A DNA stretch of 64,000 bases from Jeotgalibacillus campisalis (GTDB lineage Bacteria > Bacillota > Bacilli > Bacillales > Jeotgalibacillaceae), in assembly GCF_000829515.1 (NCBI RefSeq), contig NZ_JXRR01000021.1, positions 1 through 64,000 of the forward strand. Direction: 5' to 3'. The notes beneath the pieces are model-generated. The model made no database searches. It was not told the origin of the DNA and saw only the letters and a list, made by a program, of their open reading frames with translations. How positions within the stretch are numbered: position 1 is the first letter of the stretch; every line of letters begins with the position of its first letter. Positions 35,423 through 43,624 of this stretch are shown here, piece by piece. A program made the position numbers and the translations under genes.

Positions 35423-35659
35423 TTAAAACATTGGGTTTTCTTCTAAATAAACATAAATTTCTTCAACAAGCGCTTTAGGAGTATCCGCTTCAACAATGTC
35501 TCCATTTACCAGAGCAAAATGAGACGCTGCACATTTTCCGCAGTAACCAAGACAGCCGTACTCAATGACATCAAGATTGGGATCACGCTCTAATTCTTCG
35601 AGGGCTTCCTGTGAACCGCTTGCTAAGTTGCTTATGCAAAATTCTATAATTGGTTTCAT
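35423..35659 (-). CDS. yuzB: YuzB-like DUF1450 protein
   Basis: A 78-residue soluble protein with four cysteines, including CLGYCGKCA (about 34-42) in a thioredoxin-like or ferredoxin-like setting. DUF1450 proteins resemble the small [2Fe-2S] thioredoxin-like fold, but cluster binding is unproven. GAGGTGAG precedes the ATG at 35659. It is divergent from yutJ, as in B. subtilis. Confidence 0.83.
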   Translation of the reverse strand: MKPIIEFCISNLASGSQEALEELERDPNLDVIEYGCLGYCGKCAASHFALVNGDIVEADTPKALVEEIYVYLEENPMF

Positions 35660-35912
35660 TAATTGTCTCACCTCACACTACCTATTCATGCTACCTTTTT
35701 TCAGTTAAACCGTCAATCATTTGAATTCAGGCTTTAATAAACACTCATTACAAAGTTTGTGAAGGAATTCTCTTATTATTATTGTACAATCGTCCTTATT
35801 CCGCTATACTTTTTTTATAAATACAAACGTTATGTACACGTTAATGAAGCGAATAAGCCTCATATTGAAAGTGCTTACGCTGACAAATGCTGATTGCAAA
35901 GAGAGGGTTACT

Positions 35913-36980
35913 ATGAAACAGTTAGTTCTGCTTGGCGGAGGATACGGCAACATGAGAGTGCTGCTGCGTTTACTGCCTAACCAATTGCCCAATGATGTGG
36001 AAATCACTTTAATTGATCGTACGCCTTATCACTGTTTAAAAACTGAATATTATGCCTTAGCTTCCGGAACCATATCGGATCAGGAAGTTCGTGTATCGTT
36101 TCCTGAACATGAAAGGCTCAATATGAAATACGGCAATGTAACAAAAATAGATACGAAAAAAAAGCATGTTTTATTAGAGGATGGTTCCTTTGTCGATTAT
36201 GATGATTTAGTCATAGGGCTTGGATGTGAAGATAAGTACCATAACGTACCTGGAGCAGACGAATATACTCACAGTATCCAATCCATTTCCAAGGCAAGAG
36301 CCACCTATGAAAAACTGTCTAACCTTCCATCCGGTTCTGTAGTCGGAGTCGTAGGTGCGGGATTAAGCGGCATCGAGCTGGCAAGTGAATTAAGAGAAAG
36401 CAGAAGTGATCTTACGATTAAGCTCTTTGACAGAGGCGAACGCATTCTTCCTGCTTTCCCTGTAAGGTTAAGCAATTATGTTCAAAAGTGGTTTGATGCC
36501 AATAATGTAGAAATTGTCAGCAACTCCAATATTACAAAAGTTGAACCCAATAAGCTGTTTAACCACGAAGAGACCATCCCTGTAGATGTTTGTGTATGGA
36601 CAGCAGGTATTCAGCCTGTAGAAGTTGTCCGCAGTCTTCCAGCTGAAAAAGATGCCTCCAACCGGATTGTCCTGACACAATATCACAATCTCCCTGCGGA
36701 TGAACATGTCTATGTAGTTGGCGATTGCGCAAGCCTTCCATTTGCGCCAAGCGCCCAGCTTTCTGAGGAGCAGGCAGAGCAGATCGTCAAAGTCCTGCTG
36801 ATGCGCTGGAAAGGTGAACAGCTCCCTGCTCAGATGCCAAAAATCAGTTTGAAGGGTTTTATGGGCTCCCTCGGCAAAAAGCATGGCTTCGCCTATCTTG
36901 GTGACCGGACAATTACCGGAAGAATTGCCCGACTCATGAAATCAGGCGTTTTATGGATGTATAAATACCATAATGGCTAA
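35913..36980 (+). CDS. yutJ: NDH-2-like flavoprotein YutJ
   Basis: A 355-residue pyridine nucleotide-disulfide oxidoreductase of the NDH-2 type. FAD motif QLVLLGGGYGNMRVLLRL, second nucleotide motif VVGVVGAGLSGIELASEL, VDVCVWTAGIQP and VYVVGDCASLPFAPSAQ are visible. It is shorter than YumB (404) and one of two NDH-2-type proteins within 6 kb. Electron acceptor unknown. The start is the ATG with GAGAGGG upstream; 27 codons of frame before it are not supported. Confidence 0.85.
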   Translation: MKQLVLLGGGYGNMRVLLRLLPNQLPNDVEITLIDRTPYHCLKTEYYALASGTISDQEVRVSFPEHERLNMKYGNVTKIDTKKKHVLLEDGSFVDYDDLVIGLGCEDKYHNVPGADEYTHSIQSISKARATYEKLSNLPSGSVVGVVGAGLSGIELASELRESRSDLTIKLFDRGERILPAFPVRLSNYVQKWFDANNVEIVSNSNITKVEPNKLFNHEETIPVDVCVWTAGIQPVEVVRSLPAEKDASNRIVLTQYHNLPADEHVYVVGDCASLPFAPSAQLSEEQAEQIVKVLLMRWKGEQLPAQMPKISLKGFMGSLGKKHGFAYLGDRTITGRIARLMKSGVLWMYKYHNG

Positions 36981-36986
36981 ATTTAT

Positions 36987-37018
36987 CACGCTCATATATT
37001 TGAGCGTGTTTTTTCATA
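36987..37018 (+). terminator. Terminator after yutJ
   Basis: CACGCTCA-tatatt-TGAGCGTG followed by T6. Confidence 0.87.
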
Positions 37019-37129
37019 TTTTTTGTGTTGACAGCTTTAGGCAATGTCACCTTATTGGACATCTAACATAGACTAGAAGGAACCGGGTAGGAATTCTTAA
37101 CCCTATGTTTTAGCGTAGAATATGACAAA

Positions 37130-37160
37130 ACCCTTACCACATTTAAGCAGTAAGGGTTAG
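37130..37160 (-). terminator. Terminator downstream of the CotX-like gene
   Basis: AACCCTTAC...GTAAGGGTT, followed on the minus strand by TTTTG. It lies about 70 bp past the stop, so it is only probable. Confidence 0.6.
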
Positions 37161-37232
37161 CTAGTCGATCGTATTGAATAGCACCAATTTCAGGCGAAAT
37201 TAGCTTAATTCAGATGAAATGATCAATTTTCA

Positions 37233-37610
37233 TCATCCTAATTTCAGCATAAGTTGTGCCAAAAGTTGAATGGCAGCTTGAACCACAACATCAATCTGTA
37301 CTTCTGTTTGTCTGACAGTAATGCCATCAGAATCTACGATAGCAACAGTTTGTGCTTGGTATTGGCTAACATCCAGTGACTGAGCTATTTTTTCCAGCTT
37401 TTTCAGATCTCCTGAGTTTTCACCTGATCCAAGTATAACGATCGCAGCTTCAATAGCAGCTTGCAGGGAAGCTTGCACCAGCAACAATCCCTGAACTTCA
37501 GTTTGTGTCACATCTACATTGTGAGAATCACGAATATATAAACCTTGGTATTCTGACTGAGAAACATCAATAGTATTACTAGGTTTACTTGTATATTTTT
37601 CCTTTTCCAT
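37233..37610 (-). CDS. Spore coat protein X/V-like (CotX domain)
   Basis: A 125-residue protein built of two related modules, each with a polar DVxQxE(V/Y)Q stretch followed by an alanine-rich helix: VDVTQTEVQGLLLVQASLQAA and ITVRQTEVQIDVVVQAAIQLL regions. This is the CotX/CotV pattern of the insoluble spore-coat/crust layer. No signal peptide, as expected for coat proteins assembled from the mother cell. GGGGTGG lies before the ATG. In B. subtilis cotVWXYZ is elsewhere, so the location is unusual. Confidence 0.8.
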   Translation of the reverse strand: MEKEKYTSKPSNTIDVSQSEYQGLYIRDSHNVDVTQTEVQGLLLVQASLQAAIEAAIVILGSGENSGDLKKLEKIAQSLDVSQYQAQTVAIVDSDGITVRQTEVQIDVVVQAAIQLLAQLMLKLG

Positions 37611-38424
37611 TATTCCACCCCCTCATAAAAAATTGCCTTACCCTTTAAAATATTCATTTAAGAGAGGGTTGGTATAGACAGATAGATTAGTTATTTATTT
37701 TTAATAGAATAGTGTATTAAGAATACTTTTTTTACTGTCATTTGGATTCCGCATCTTCCAGCAGGCAGACGAGGATTTTTTAATTGCTCGTTTCATCGTG
37801 ATCAGCAATCTGACCAATGGTTGATAAAGGGTATTAAAAGTGAGATTTGTCTTAAAACTTTTTGAACGGGGACGTACTTGATCAGTTTCTTGATAAGTTT
37901 AATTCCTCTGAGGTTTAGATGATGACTGCGAAGTATATACATAGAAACATGTATTTTCGGGATGTATACCATAATGAAGAAGACGCTTCCGGCCACAGCC
38001 GGTCTATATGAAGATATTGAGTAGACTTGATACGCGTAGAGGTATAAGAAGTGTAAAGCTTTTAAAATAATCTGCAATAATCAAAAGCATAGGATCTACT
38101 ATTTATAATAGGTTTTTCAAAATTAAACTTGCTTTCATTTTAATTGATCTGAAATCGATCCGATACAAGGTGTGGAACGGGTGGTATGAATATACAAGTG
38201 CCAATTAACCTGCCGCCAAACGTCATGAAGCATATTATGTATTCTAAAGGATAAAATCTACCCGTAAAGGATCATACTATTTATGTAAATGACAGCAAAC
38301 AAAAGGTACTTGACCATCCCGCATTGACTGCTTGCTGTGGTTTTAAATGATTCGTCTTTTATAGGCAAACAAGCAGGAATGGTCTTTTCATTTTACTCTT
38401 TTTTTCATTTGTTTTTTTCTCAAG
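37611..38424. other. 814-bp region without a supportable gene; possible decayed coding DNA
   Basis: The plus strand has short protein-like stretches broken by stops (for example around 37745-37822 and 37920-38008) and a 22-codon frame starting with ATG at 38186. None has a good ribosome site with a full-length frame. A 91-codon minus-strand frame at 37802-38077 also lacks a site. I read this as a decayed locus rather than a gene. Confidence 0.35.
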
Positions 38425-38652
38425 CTATTGCACGGCTCTTTCCTTTTTGCTGACTAAGGGAACGGAAGAAAGAATATTTCGGTAAGAAAACGTTCGGCGG
38501 GTTTTTCTGAGGTAGCAATAAGCGACCATGGAATACTCATTCAGTTCAAGAATTCTTATTTTTCTGTGACTGATCTCATTGCGGTCTGAAAGATAAATCA
38601 TTTCAACAACAAGATTTTGTTCCATTGCCCTTAAAAAATGATGCTTTTTCAT
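38425..38652 (-). CDS. Short WYL-like protein
   Basis: A 75-residue basic protein: LRAMEQNLVVEMIYLSDRNEIS, RKIRILELNEYSMVAYCYLRK and RRTFSYRNILSSVPL. The order of strands and the YCYLRK-RRTF segment resemble a minimal WYL ligand-binding domain without a DNA-binding part. It may sense a ligand or nucleic acid; this is an inference. A G/A-rich site (GGGGAAGAAG) precedes the ATG. Monocistronic. Confidence 0.65.
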   Translation of the reverse strand: MKKHHFLRAMEQNLVVEMIYLSDRNEISHRKIRILELNEYSMVAYCYLRKTRRTFSYRNILSSVPLVSKKERAVQ

Positions 38653-38776
38653 CTTCTTCCCCCCTTTACTCTATTATAGAACAAATGTTCTCTTTTTATA
38701 ACTGAAAATTACTTCCTTTTTATCCTCAATTATTTTTTCGTATTTATTATATCCTCGAGCAGGAGCGGACAAAATA

Positions 38777-38811
38777 AAAAAGAACAATCATGATTCCCGA
38801 TTGTTCTTCTG
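38777..38811. terminator. Terminator after the 47-residue membrane peptide
   Basis: AGAACAATC-atgattccc-GATTGTTCT with A-rich left flank (T-rich on the minus strand), seven bases from the stop. Confidence 0.8.
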
Positions 38812-38817
38812 ATTCCT

Positions 38818-38961
38818 TTATTCTTTTGAAATGTAATGAACAAACTGATTAAGCAGTTCCGCCTCCCCGGTAATGACGATAGCTGGCAGCAGGATTAAAG
38901 TGGCGACGACCGCCAAATTGGATAAAAAAATAATTTTAAACGTTTTTTTAAGCACTTTCAT
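38818..38961 (-). CDS. Small single-pass membrane protein (47 aa)
   Basis: A 47-residue product with a basic N-terminus (MKVLKKTFKII), one hydrophobic segment (FLSNLAVVATLILLPAIVI) and an acidic-amphipathic tail ending ISKE. AAGGTGAT is correctly placed ahead of the ATG and a terminator follows at once, so it looks like a complete small transcription unit. No family recognised. Confidence 0.6.
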   Translation of the reverse strand: MKVLKKTFKIIFLSNLAVVATLILLPAIVITGEAELLNQFVHYISKE

Positions 38962-39023
38962 TGAGTCATCACCTTTTCTTATTGAAAAATAGACGATCTC
39001 AACATGATATGCTCACTTTTTTA

Positions 39024-39058
39024 AAACATTCCACTACTATTTACTTAGTGGAATGTTC
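39024..39058 (-). terminator. Terminator overlapping the end of yuzD
   Basis: ACATTCCACTA...TAGTGGAATGT; the stem includes the yuzD stop codon and is followed by TTTTAAAAAAG on the minus strand. Confidence 0.72.
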
Positions 39059-39394
39059 TTTATTTTCATCCGGAGCTTTATAGCCATACTTTTCAAATTC
39101 ACCAAAAACAGCTTTTAGCCTTGGATTCCCCTCTCCCACAATGCGGTCCTCGATCAGAACAACCGGATAAAATAAATCCTCTTCTTCCATTTTTTCAATG
39201 AACGCAGTTTTTTTCTTATCCTCATGTACTTGATTTATATCCACATATTCCATTATGAAGGCCTGATTGGGAAATTTCCGTCCAAGCGCGGCCTCAAGCC
39301 ATTCGTATGTTTCTTTTGATGACGGAGCACCGACACAGCTTGGACAAATCGTTTCGGCACCATAGACAGTGACAGTAACAGGTTTAACTAACAT
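39041..39394 (-). CDS. yuzD: YuzD-like DUF1462 protein (thioredoxin-like)
   Basis: A 117-residue protein with VTVYGAETICPSCVGAPSSKETYEWL at the N-terminus (split: the CPSC redox-type motif lies at about 16-19), FIMEYVDINQ and YPVVLIEDRIVGEGNPRL, a thioredoxin-like fold of the DUF1462 family. AGGAAG precedes the ATG at 39394; six codons upstream belong to its own ribosome site. It is divergent from yutI (NifU-like), which suggests a role in Fe-S or thiol chemistry. Confidence 0.83.
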   Translation of the reverse strand: MLVKPVTVTVYGAETICPSCVGAPSSKETYEWLEAALGRKFPNQAFIMEYVDINQVHEDKKKTAFIEKMEEEDLFYPVVLIEDRIVGEGNPRLKAVFGEFEKYGYKAPDENKEHSTK

Positions 39395-39492
39395 ACAGAC
39401 ACTTCCTTTCAATTTTAAACAAATGAATCAATCTGGATGGATTTTTTTCTTCATCCTTATTATAATAGAAGGTAGGAAAGGAGTCGATTCGA

Positions 39493-39729
39493 ATGACAGA
39501 AGTTGAAATGAAAGATTCGGTTCAGGAAGTTCTTGATAAACTTCGTCCATTCCTTCTTCGCGATGGCGGAGACTGTGAATTGGTAGACGTAGAAGATGGT
39601 ATTGTGAAACTCAGACTTCTTGGTGCTTGCGGCACATGCCCAAGTTCGACGATTACTCTTAAAGCAGGGATTGAACGTGCTTTGCTTGAAGAAGTTCCCG
39701 GCGTCGTTGAGGTAGAACAAGTATTTTAA
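39493..39729 (+). CDS. yutI: NifU C-terminal-domain protein (NfuA-like, YutI)
   Basis: A 78-residue Nfu domain with [15 protein letters not shown] and the cluster-binding CxxC in [20 protein letters not shown] (about 42-61). Such proteins carry [4Fe-4S] clusters to target enzymes. AAAGGAG precedes the ATG. Single-gene unit with its own strong terminator. Confidence 0.92.
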   Translation: MTEVEMKDSVQEVLDKLRPFLLRDGGDCELVDVEDGIVKLRLLGACGTCPSSTITLKAGIERALLEEVPGVVEVEQVF

Positions 39730-39778
39730 TTTGAACGGCATATAATGCAAGTGGCACTTATTCCACTTCTTATACACT

Positions 39779-39813
39779 TAAAGCCCCTCGCGCTGATGCG
39801 GGGGGCTTTAAGT
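39779..39813. terminator. Bidirectional terminator between yutI and the hydroxyacid dehydrogenase
   Basis: AAAGCCCCTCGC-gctgat-GCGGGGGGCTTT, between convergent genes. Confidence 0.85.
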
Positions 39814-39826
39814 CGGTTTCTAATCG

Positions 39827-40786
39827 TTATTGAACTTTCGTTACCGGTTCACTGCCTGTCAGAACGCGGGCTATATTTGTTGCACAAAGTTCCATCATCG
39901 TTCTTCTTGTTTCGACTGAAGAGCTTCCGATATGCGGTACAGCCGTAACATTTTTCATGGATAACAACGGATGCGAAACATCAATGGGTTCTTTTTCAAA
40001 AACATCAAGTCCCGCTCCTGCAATCTCTCCATCCTGAAGTGCTTGAATCAATGCTTCTTCATCTACGACGGGTCCTCTGCCTGCATTAATTAAATAAGCT
40101 GAATTCTTCATGCGGGAAAATTCTGCCGTTCCAATCATCCCTCTTGTTTCCTCAGTTAAAGGAGTCAGACAAACAATAAAGTCAGACTCTGCCACTAGCT
40201 CGTCAAGTGTACGATAAGATGCATGCAGCTTGTCTTCCGCTTCCTGGTTTCGGGAGCGGTTATGATACAGGATATTCATATCAAAGCCCCTGGCTCTTTT
40301 GGCGACGGCTTCTCCGATTTCGCCCATGCCAATTATACCAATCGTTTTATGATGAACATCACTGCCTGCCAGTAAATACGGAGACCAGGACTGCCAGTTT
40401 CCCTGCTTTATGTAGTCTGCTGATTCAACGATCCTTCTTGCTGTAGCCAACAAAAGAGAAAAAGCAAGATCAGCCGTTGTATCCGTCAGGACGTCAGGGG
40501 TGTTGGAAATAATAATGCCTCTTTCAGCTGCTGATTTAACATCAATATTATCGTAGCCAACAGCAAGATTTGCCACGATTTCAAGCTCAGGAGCCTGTTC
40601 AAAAAGCTCTTCATCTACCTGGTCAGATAACATCGTTAAAAGAGCGTGACTATCTGCCGCATGTTTCAGCAGTTCCTCCCGTGGACAGACCTGATCTTCA
40701 TAAGGCCAAACCTCCACTCGAAACTTAGAAGACAGTTCACGTATCACTTCTTCTTCAATTTTTCGAGTAATAAATACTTTTTTCAT
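39827..40786 (-). CDS. D-2-hydroxyacid dehydrogenase (glyoxylate/hydroxypyruvate reductase type)
   Basis: A 319-residue NAD(P)-dependent dehydrogenase. The Rossmann motif IGIIGMGEIGEAVAKRARGF (about 147-166), ANLAVGYDNIDV, VCLTPLTEETRGMIG with the catalytic Arg in LINAGRGPVVDEEAL, and the catalytic His in AVPHIGSSSVETR are present. It probably reduces glyoxylate or hydroxypyruvate. A GTG directly before the ATG could also serve as start. It follows the HAD-phosphatase gene by 16 bp, so the two form an operon. Confidence 0.87.
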   Translation of the reverse strand: MKKVFITRKIEEEVIRELSSKFRVEVWPYEDQVCPREELLKHAADSHALLTMLSDQVDEELFEQAPELEIVANLAVGYDNIDVKSAAERGIIISNTPDVLTDTTADLAFSLLLATARRIVESADYIKQGNWQSWSPYLLAGSDVHHKTIGIIGMGEIGEAVAKRARGFDMNILYHNRSRNQEAEDKLHASYRTLDELVAESDFIVCLTPLTEETRGMIGTAEFSRMKNSAYLINAGRGPVVDEEALIQALQDGEIAGAGLDVFEKEPIDVSHPLLSMKNVTAVPHIGSSSVETRRTMMELCATNIARVLTGSEPVTKVQ

Positions 40787-40802
40787 CACGCTTCGCCTCT
40801 TC

Positions 40803-41570
40803 CTAAAGAATGTCCCACTCTGATAAAGAAGTGATTGAAAAAGTAGGCTGTTTTTCCATCGTCATCAGAATATCTTTCGTTGTTACGCCAGTATGCACAA
40901 TAATGGTGTCCATTCCAACGTTTAGACCAGCTGTGATGTCGGTATCATAATTATCTCCGATCATGGCAACCTCTTCTTTAGGAAGGCCGAGCACCGCTAA
41001 AGCCTGTTCCATAATGATGGCTTCAGGCTTGCCGATAAATATTGGCTCTGTCTGTGTAGAAACAGTAATGACTGAAGTAAGTGATCCGTTCCCGGGCAGT
41101 AACCCCCGCTCTGTTGGTATGGCGATATCTCCATTCGTTGAGATGAATTTTGCACCGCCGCGGACAGCCAGACAACCAAGAGCCAGCTTTTCATACGTAA
41201 TGTCCCGGTCGAGGCCGACTACCACATAGTCTGGAGATTCTGTTACAAGCTCCATCCCTTTTTCCTCTAGGGCCTGTCGGATTCCCTCGCCGCCAATCAC
41301 GTAGATGGAAGCATCCATCTTTTCCTGGGAAATAAATGCCGCGGTTGCCATAGAAGTCGTAAATACCTGATCATTTGTCACCGGAACATCGAATTTTGTC
41401 AAATGGTCTGCTACTTGATCAGGTGTTTTTGAAGAATTATTTGTAACGAATAAATACGGAATTCCACGCTCATGGAGTTTTTTTACAAAATCGACTGCCT
41501 CCTCAATGGGCTCAGTCCCTCTGTACATTGTTCCATCCAAATCGATTAAATATCCTTTATAAGCTTTCAA
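40803..41570 (-). CDS. yutF: HAD-family sugar phosphatase, NagD/YutF type
   Basis: A 255-residue HAD-IIA phosphatase. Motif I GYLIDLDGTMYRG (about 5-17), motif II FVTNNSSKTPDQVA, the GKPEAIIMEQAL lysine motif and motif IV AMIGDNYDTDITAG are complete. Relatives hydrolyse nucleoside monophosphates or sugar phosphates. The TTG at 41570 is selected because it gives the N-terminus seen in homologues and a better distance from AAAGGATG. It leads a two-gene operon with the dehydrogenase. Confidence 0.88.
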   Translation of the reverse strand: MKAYKGYLIDLDGTMYRGTEPIEEAVDFVKKLHERGIPYLFVTNNSSKTPDQVADHLTKFDVPVTNDQVFTTSMATAAFISQEKMDASIYVIGGEGIRQALEEKGMELVTESPDYVVVGLDRDITYEKLALGCLAVRGGAKFISTNGDIAIPTERGLLPGNGSLTSVITVSTQTEPIFIGKPEAIIMEQALAVLGLPKEEVAMIGDNYDTDITAGLNVGMDTIIVHTGVTTKDILMTMEKQPTFSITSLSEWDIL

Positions 41571-41644
41571 TTTCAAACATCCTTTCTACCGTCAAACCCC
41601 AAATAATTTTAAATAATGCGTGTTTATTTGTACGTTTCGTCCTA

Positions 41645-42082
41645 TTAATTTTTAAAGGCGGAAACAGGTCCCAATTCCGTTTCTAAATACTTTCTGATAC
41701 TTCCGGGAAAGTGGTTTACAGCCGGCATTGAGTCTTCAAGTGACAGGATTACTTTCCCATGATCCACTTTCATATATTCCTGTACCAGCTGTTTTCTTAC
41801 CTGGATCAGATTTTTTAATAGCGGGGTCATTTCCTTTGCTACTACTTTTTCATCATCAAGAATATCAATAATATCATCGTAGCTGCCTGGATCACGCATG
41901 ATAAACCCATCAATCATGCTGTTGCCAACATCCAGAATGCTTTCAATGATCATGTGGACGGTTCGCTCAAGAGCTAACTTTTCTGTTTCGGTTTCCCAGG
42001 AAAGCTGATGATTAAAAAAGGCGGTCTTTTCTTCCAGATAGACAAGCGTCTGCTCAATTTTTTCACGATCAACAAAATACAT
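41645..42082 (-). CDS. yutE: HepT-like DUF86 protein YutE
   Basis: A 145-residue all-alpha protein. MYFVDREKIEQTLVYLEE, VHMIIESILDVGNSMIDGF and RDPGSYDDIIDIL are the DUF86/HepT HEPN pattern, including a Y-x-D-x-x-near-RDPGSY feature and a possible Rx4-6H-like site. HepT proteins can be toxins paired with MntA nucleotidyltransferases, but no mntA is adjacent and the gene is core in Bacillus (yutE), so it is probably a housekeeping HEPN protein. Confidence 0.78.
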   Translation of the reverse strand: MYFVDREKIEQTLVYLEEKTAFFNHQLSWETETEKLALERTVHMIIESILDVGNSMIDGFIMRDPGSYDDIIDILDDEKVVAKEMTPLLKNLIQVRKQLVQEYMKVDHGKVILSLEDSMPAVNHFPGSIRKYLETELGPVSAFKN

Positions 42083-42218
42083 TGGCTTTCACTCCCCATG
42101 CACAATTTATCCTTCATTAGTTTAACACAACTTTCACGATCCTCTAAAAAGGATCCATACTGCGGCAATAGTAAAACAGCTTTTTTGGGACAAACTATAA
42201 AAAAAGGAGGGTGCGAAC

Positions 42219-42455
42219 GTGACAAAAAACGAAGAATACAGTGACTTTTCCAACGTTGAAGTCGGACGGGAATATCTTATACCTGAAACCTTGCCCGAAG
42301 GTCCCTACGGTTCACCACGCGGCAAATATACATTGGTCCGCAATAAATCAACACCTTGGCGGAAAGGTCAGCGCTATTACAGTGCGTTTAATTATGAAAA
42401 CAAGGGTCTGCACGAAGACATTCCAAGAGCAGTACCGGGCTCGCATATCCCTTAA
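42219..42455 (+). CDS. Small conserved hypothetical protein (78 aa)
   Basis: A 78-residue polar protein with no membrane segment: EVGREYLIPETLPEGPYGSP, YTLVRNKSTPWRKGQRYYSA and a proline-ended tail. AAGGAGGG lies ten bases before the GTG start. A terminator follows. I do not recognise a characterised family. It is alone on the plus strand between yutE and yutD. Confidence 0.68.
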   Translation: MTKNEEYSDFSNVEVGREYLIPETLPEGPYGSPRGKYTLVRNKSTPWRKGQRYYSAFNYENKGLHEDIPRAVPGSHIP

Positions 42456-42468
42456 TGTTAGAAAACGA

Positions 42469-42498
42469 AAAAATGACCCAGCTGCAGGTCATTTTTTT
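42469..42498. terminator. Bidirectional terminator overlapping the end of yutD
   Basis: AAAAATGACC-cagctgca-GGTCATTTTT between convergent genes. Confidence 0.82.
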
Positions 42499-42770
42499 AT
42501 CTCTACCTTCTTGATAACAAAGTAAGGACAACCAAAATTACAATATTCGAACAAATAATCCTTAACGGTCGAAATTTTTGTGTCAAACGATGATTTTTGA
42601 TTTTGATCATCAAAAAATCCTTTTAATCGGAGCTGTCCATATCCCCAATCCCCTACAATAAAATCATATTTATGGAGAATTTCGCTATACCTTCCCTCAA
42701 ACGCTTCCTGGTCAAAGGCCTCGCGAAAATCATCGACTATTTCATAGGACTGATTTTGAACAGTAATCAT
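42489..42770 (-). CDS. yutD: YutD-like DUF1027 protein
   Basis: A 93-residue soluble protein: YEIVDDFREAFDQEAFEGRY, LHKYDFIVGDWGYGQLRLKG and YCNFGCPYFVIKKVE near the end, the DUF1027 signature with two conserved cysteines. Function unknown, widely conserved in Firmicutes. It is divergent from the YhcN-type lipoprotein, and lipA follows, preserving the yutD-yutC-yutB order. Confidence 0.85.
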   Translation of the reverse strand: MITVQNQSYEIVDDFREAFDQEAFEGRYSEILHKYDFIVGDWGYGQLRLKGFFDDQNQKSSFDTKISTVKDYLFEYCNFGCPYFVIKKVEIKK

Positions 42771-42886
42771 TTTTCACACCACCCTTGCTTTTCAAACTGA
42801 TACATTCATTATACCGTAAAAACCATCATTTACTATGATAAAATACCGCCTCCTTTGGAGAACCTATACATAAGGAGGCGATGTGG

Positions 42887-43564
42887 ATGAAAAAGCATGC
42901 TGCATTTTTACTGGCAGGGGCGTTTACACTTGGTGCTTGTTCAATGCCAGATACCCCATCAGTTGAAACAGACATTGAACAATCTGCAGCAGCAGACACA
43001 GTTGATGAAATAGATACTACGGAAAATAATTTTGGTTTTTCAACAAAAGTGGCAAACCCTAATGACGGGGAAGGCGAAAACGATAATATCGCCTATAAAA
43101 TGAATCTTCAGGTAGCTGCAGATGCCATAAGCAGATTCAGCGCATCATTGCCCGGCATTGAAAATGTTTCAACCGTTGTCACGGATGAAGAAGTTCTCAT
43201 ATCTTATCAGGTAGCCCAGGATTATGACCATGAGATGGACCCAAATGAAATGGCAGATCAAGTTAAGAAAAACGCTTTATCCGTCATTCCAAGATGGTAT
43301 CACGTTTATGTTACAGATGACCCAAATCTCCGCGTAAATGTAGAGAGCATAGGCGAAACGAATTTAAATGATGGTGATATGGAGGACGCTATTGCTTCAA
43401 CCATAAAATTGATGAGAGAAGCTTCTCCACAAGGCTATCCTATTGATGAAGGCGAAAATGCAAATGGAGAAACAAAAGATGAAGAAAACGATATGGCGGA
43501 AGAAGAAATTGACCTAGCTCCAGCAGCTATGGATGTTCCGTCAGCAAAATCAATGAATGCTTAA
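42887..43564 (+). CDS. yutC: YhcN/YlaJ-family sporulation lipoprotein (YutC)
   Basis: A 225-residue lipoprotein. The signal peptide ends in TLGAC with the lipidated cysteine at about 18. The central domain (about 60-165) contains ADAISRFSASLPGIENVSTV and VISYQV-like strands of the YhcN/YlaJ fold, found in forespore and spore membrane lipoproteins. The C-terminal ~50 residues are strongly acidic (EENDMAEEEIDLAP). AAGGAGG sets the ATG at 42887. It shares a terminator with lipA. Confidence 0.82.
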   Translation: MKKHAAFLLAGAFTLGACSMPDTPSVETDIEQSAAADTVDEIDTTENNFGFSTKVANPNDGEGENDNIAYKMNLQVAADAISRFSASLPGIENVSTVVTDEEVLISYQVAQDYDHEMDPNEMADQVKKNALSVIPRWYHVYVTDDPNLRVNVESIGETNLNDGDMEDAIASTIKLMREASPQGYPIDEGENANGETKDEENDMAEEEIDLAPAAMDVPSAKSMNA

Positions 43565-43591
43565 TGGTGTTTTATTGACTTAAAGACAAAG

Positions 43592-43624
43592 TGAAAGCAG
43601 CAGAGTTTATTCTGCTGCTTTTCA
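43592..43624. terminator. Bidirectional terminator between yutC and lipA
   Basis: AAGCAGCAGA-gttta-TTCTGCTGCTT followed by TTT, touching the lipA stop. Confidence 0.85.

Noticed and set aside
37802-38077. 91-codon minus-strand frame between cotX-like and the WYL-like gene
   Set aside because: No ribosome site and no recognisable protein; other frames in the same place look just as protein-like, so I treat the region as decayed DNA.
41645-42082. YutE (HepT-like) as half of a HepT/MntA toxin-antitoxin pair
   Set aside because: No nucleotidyltransferase gene is adjacent and the gene belongs to the conserved yut backbone.
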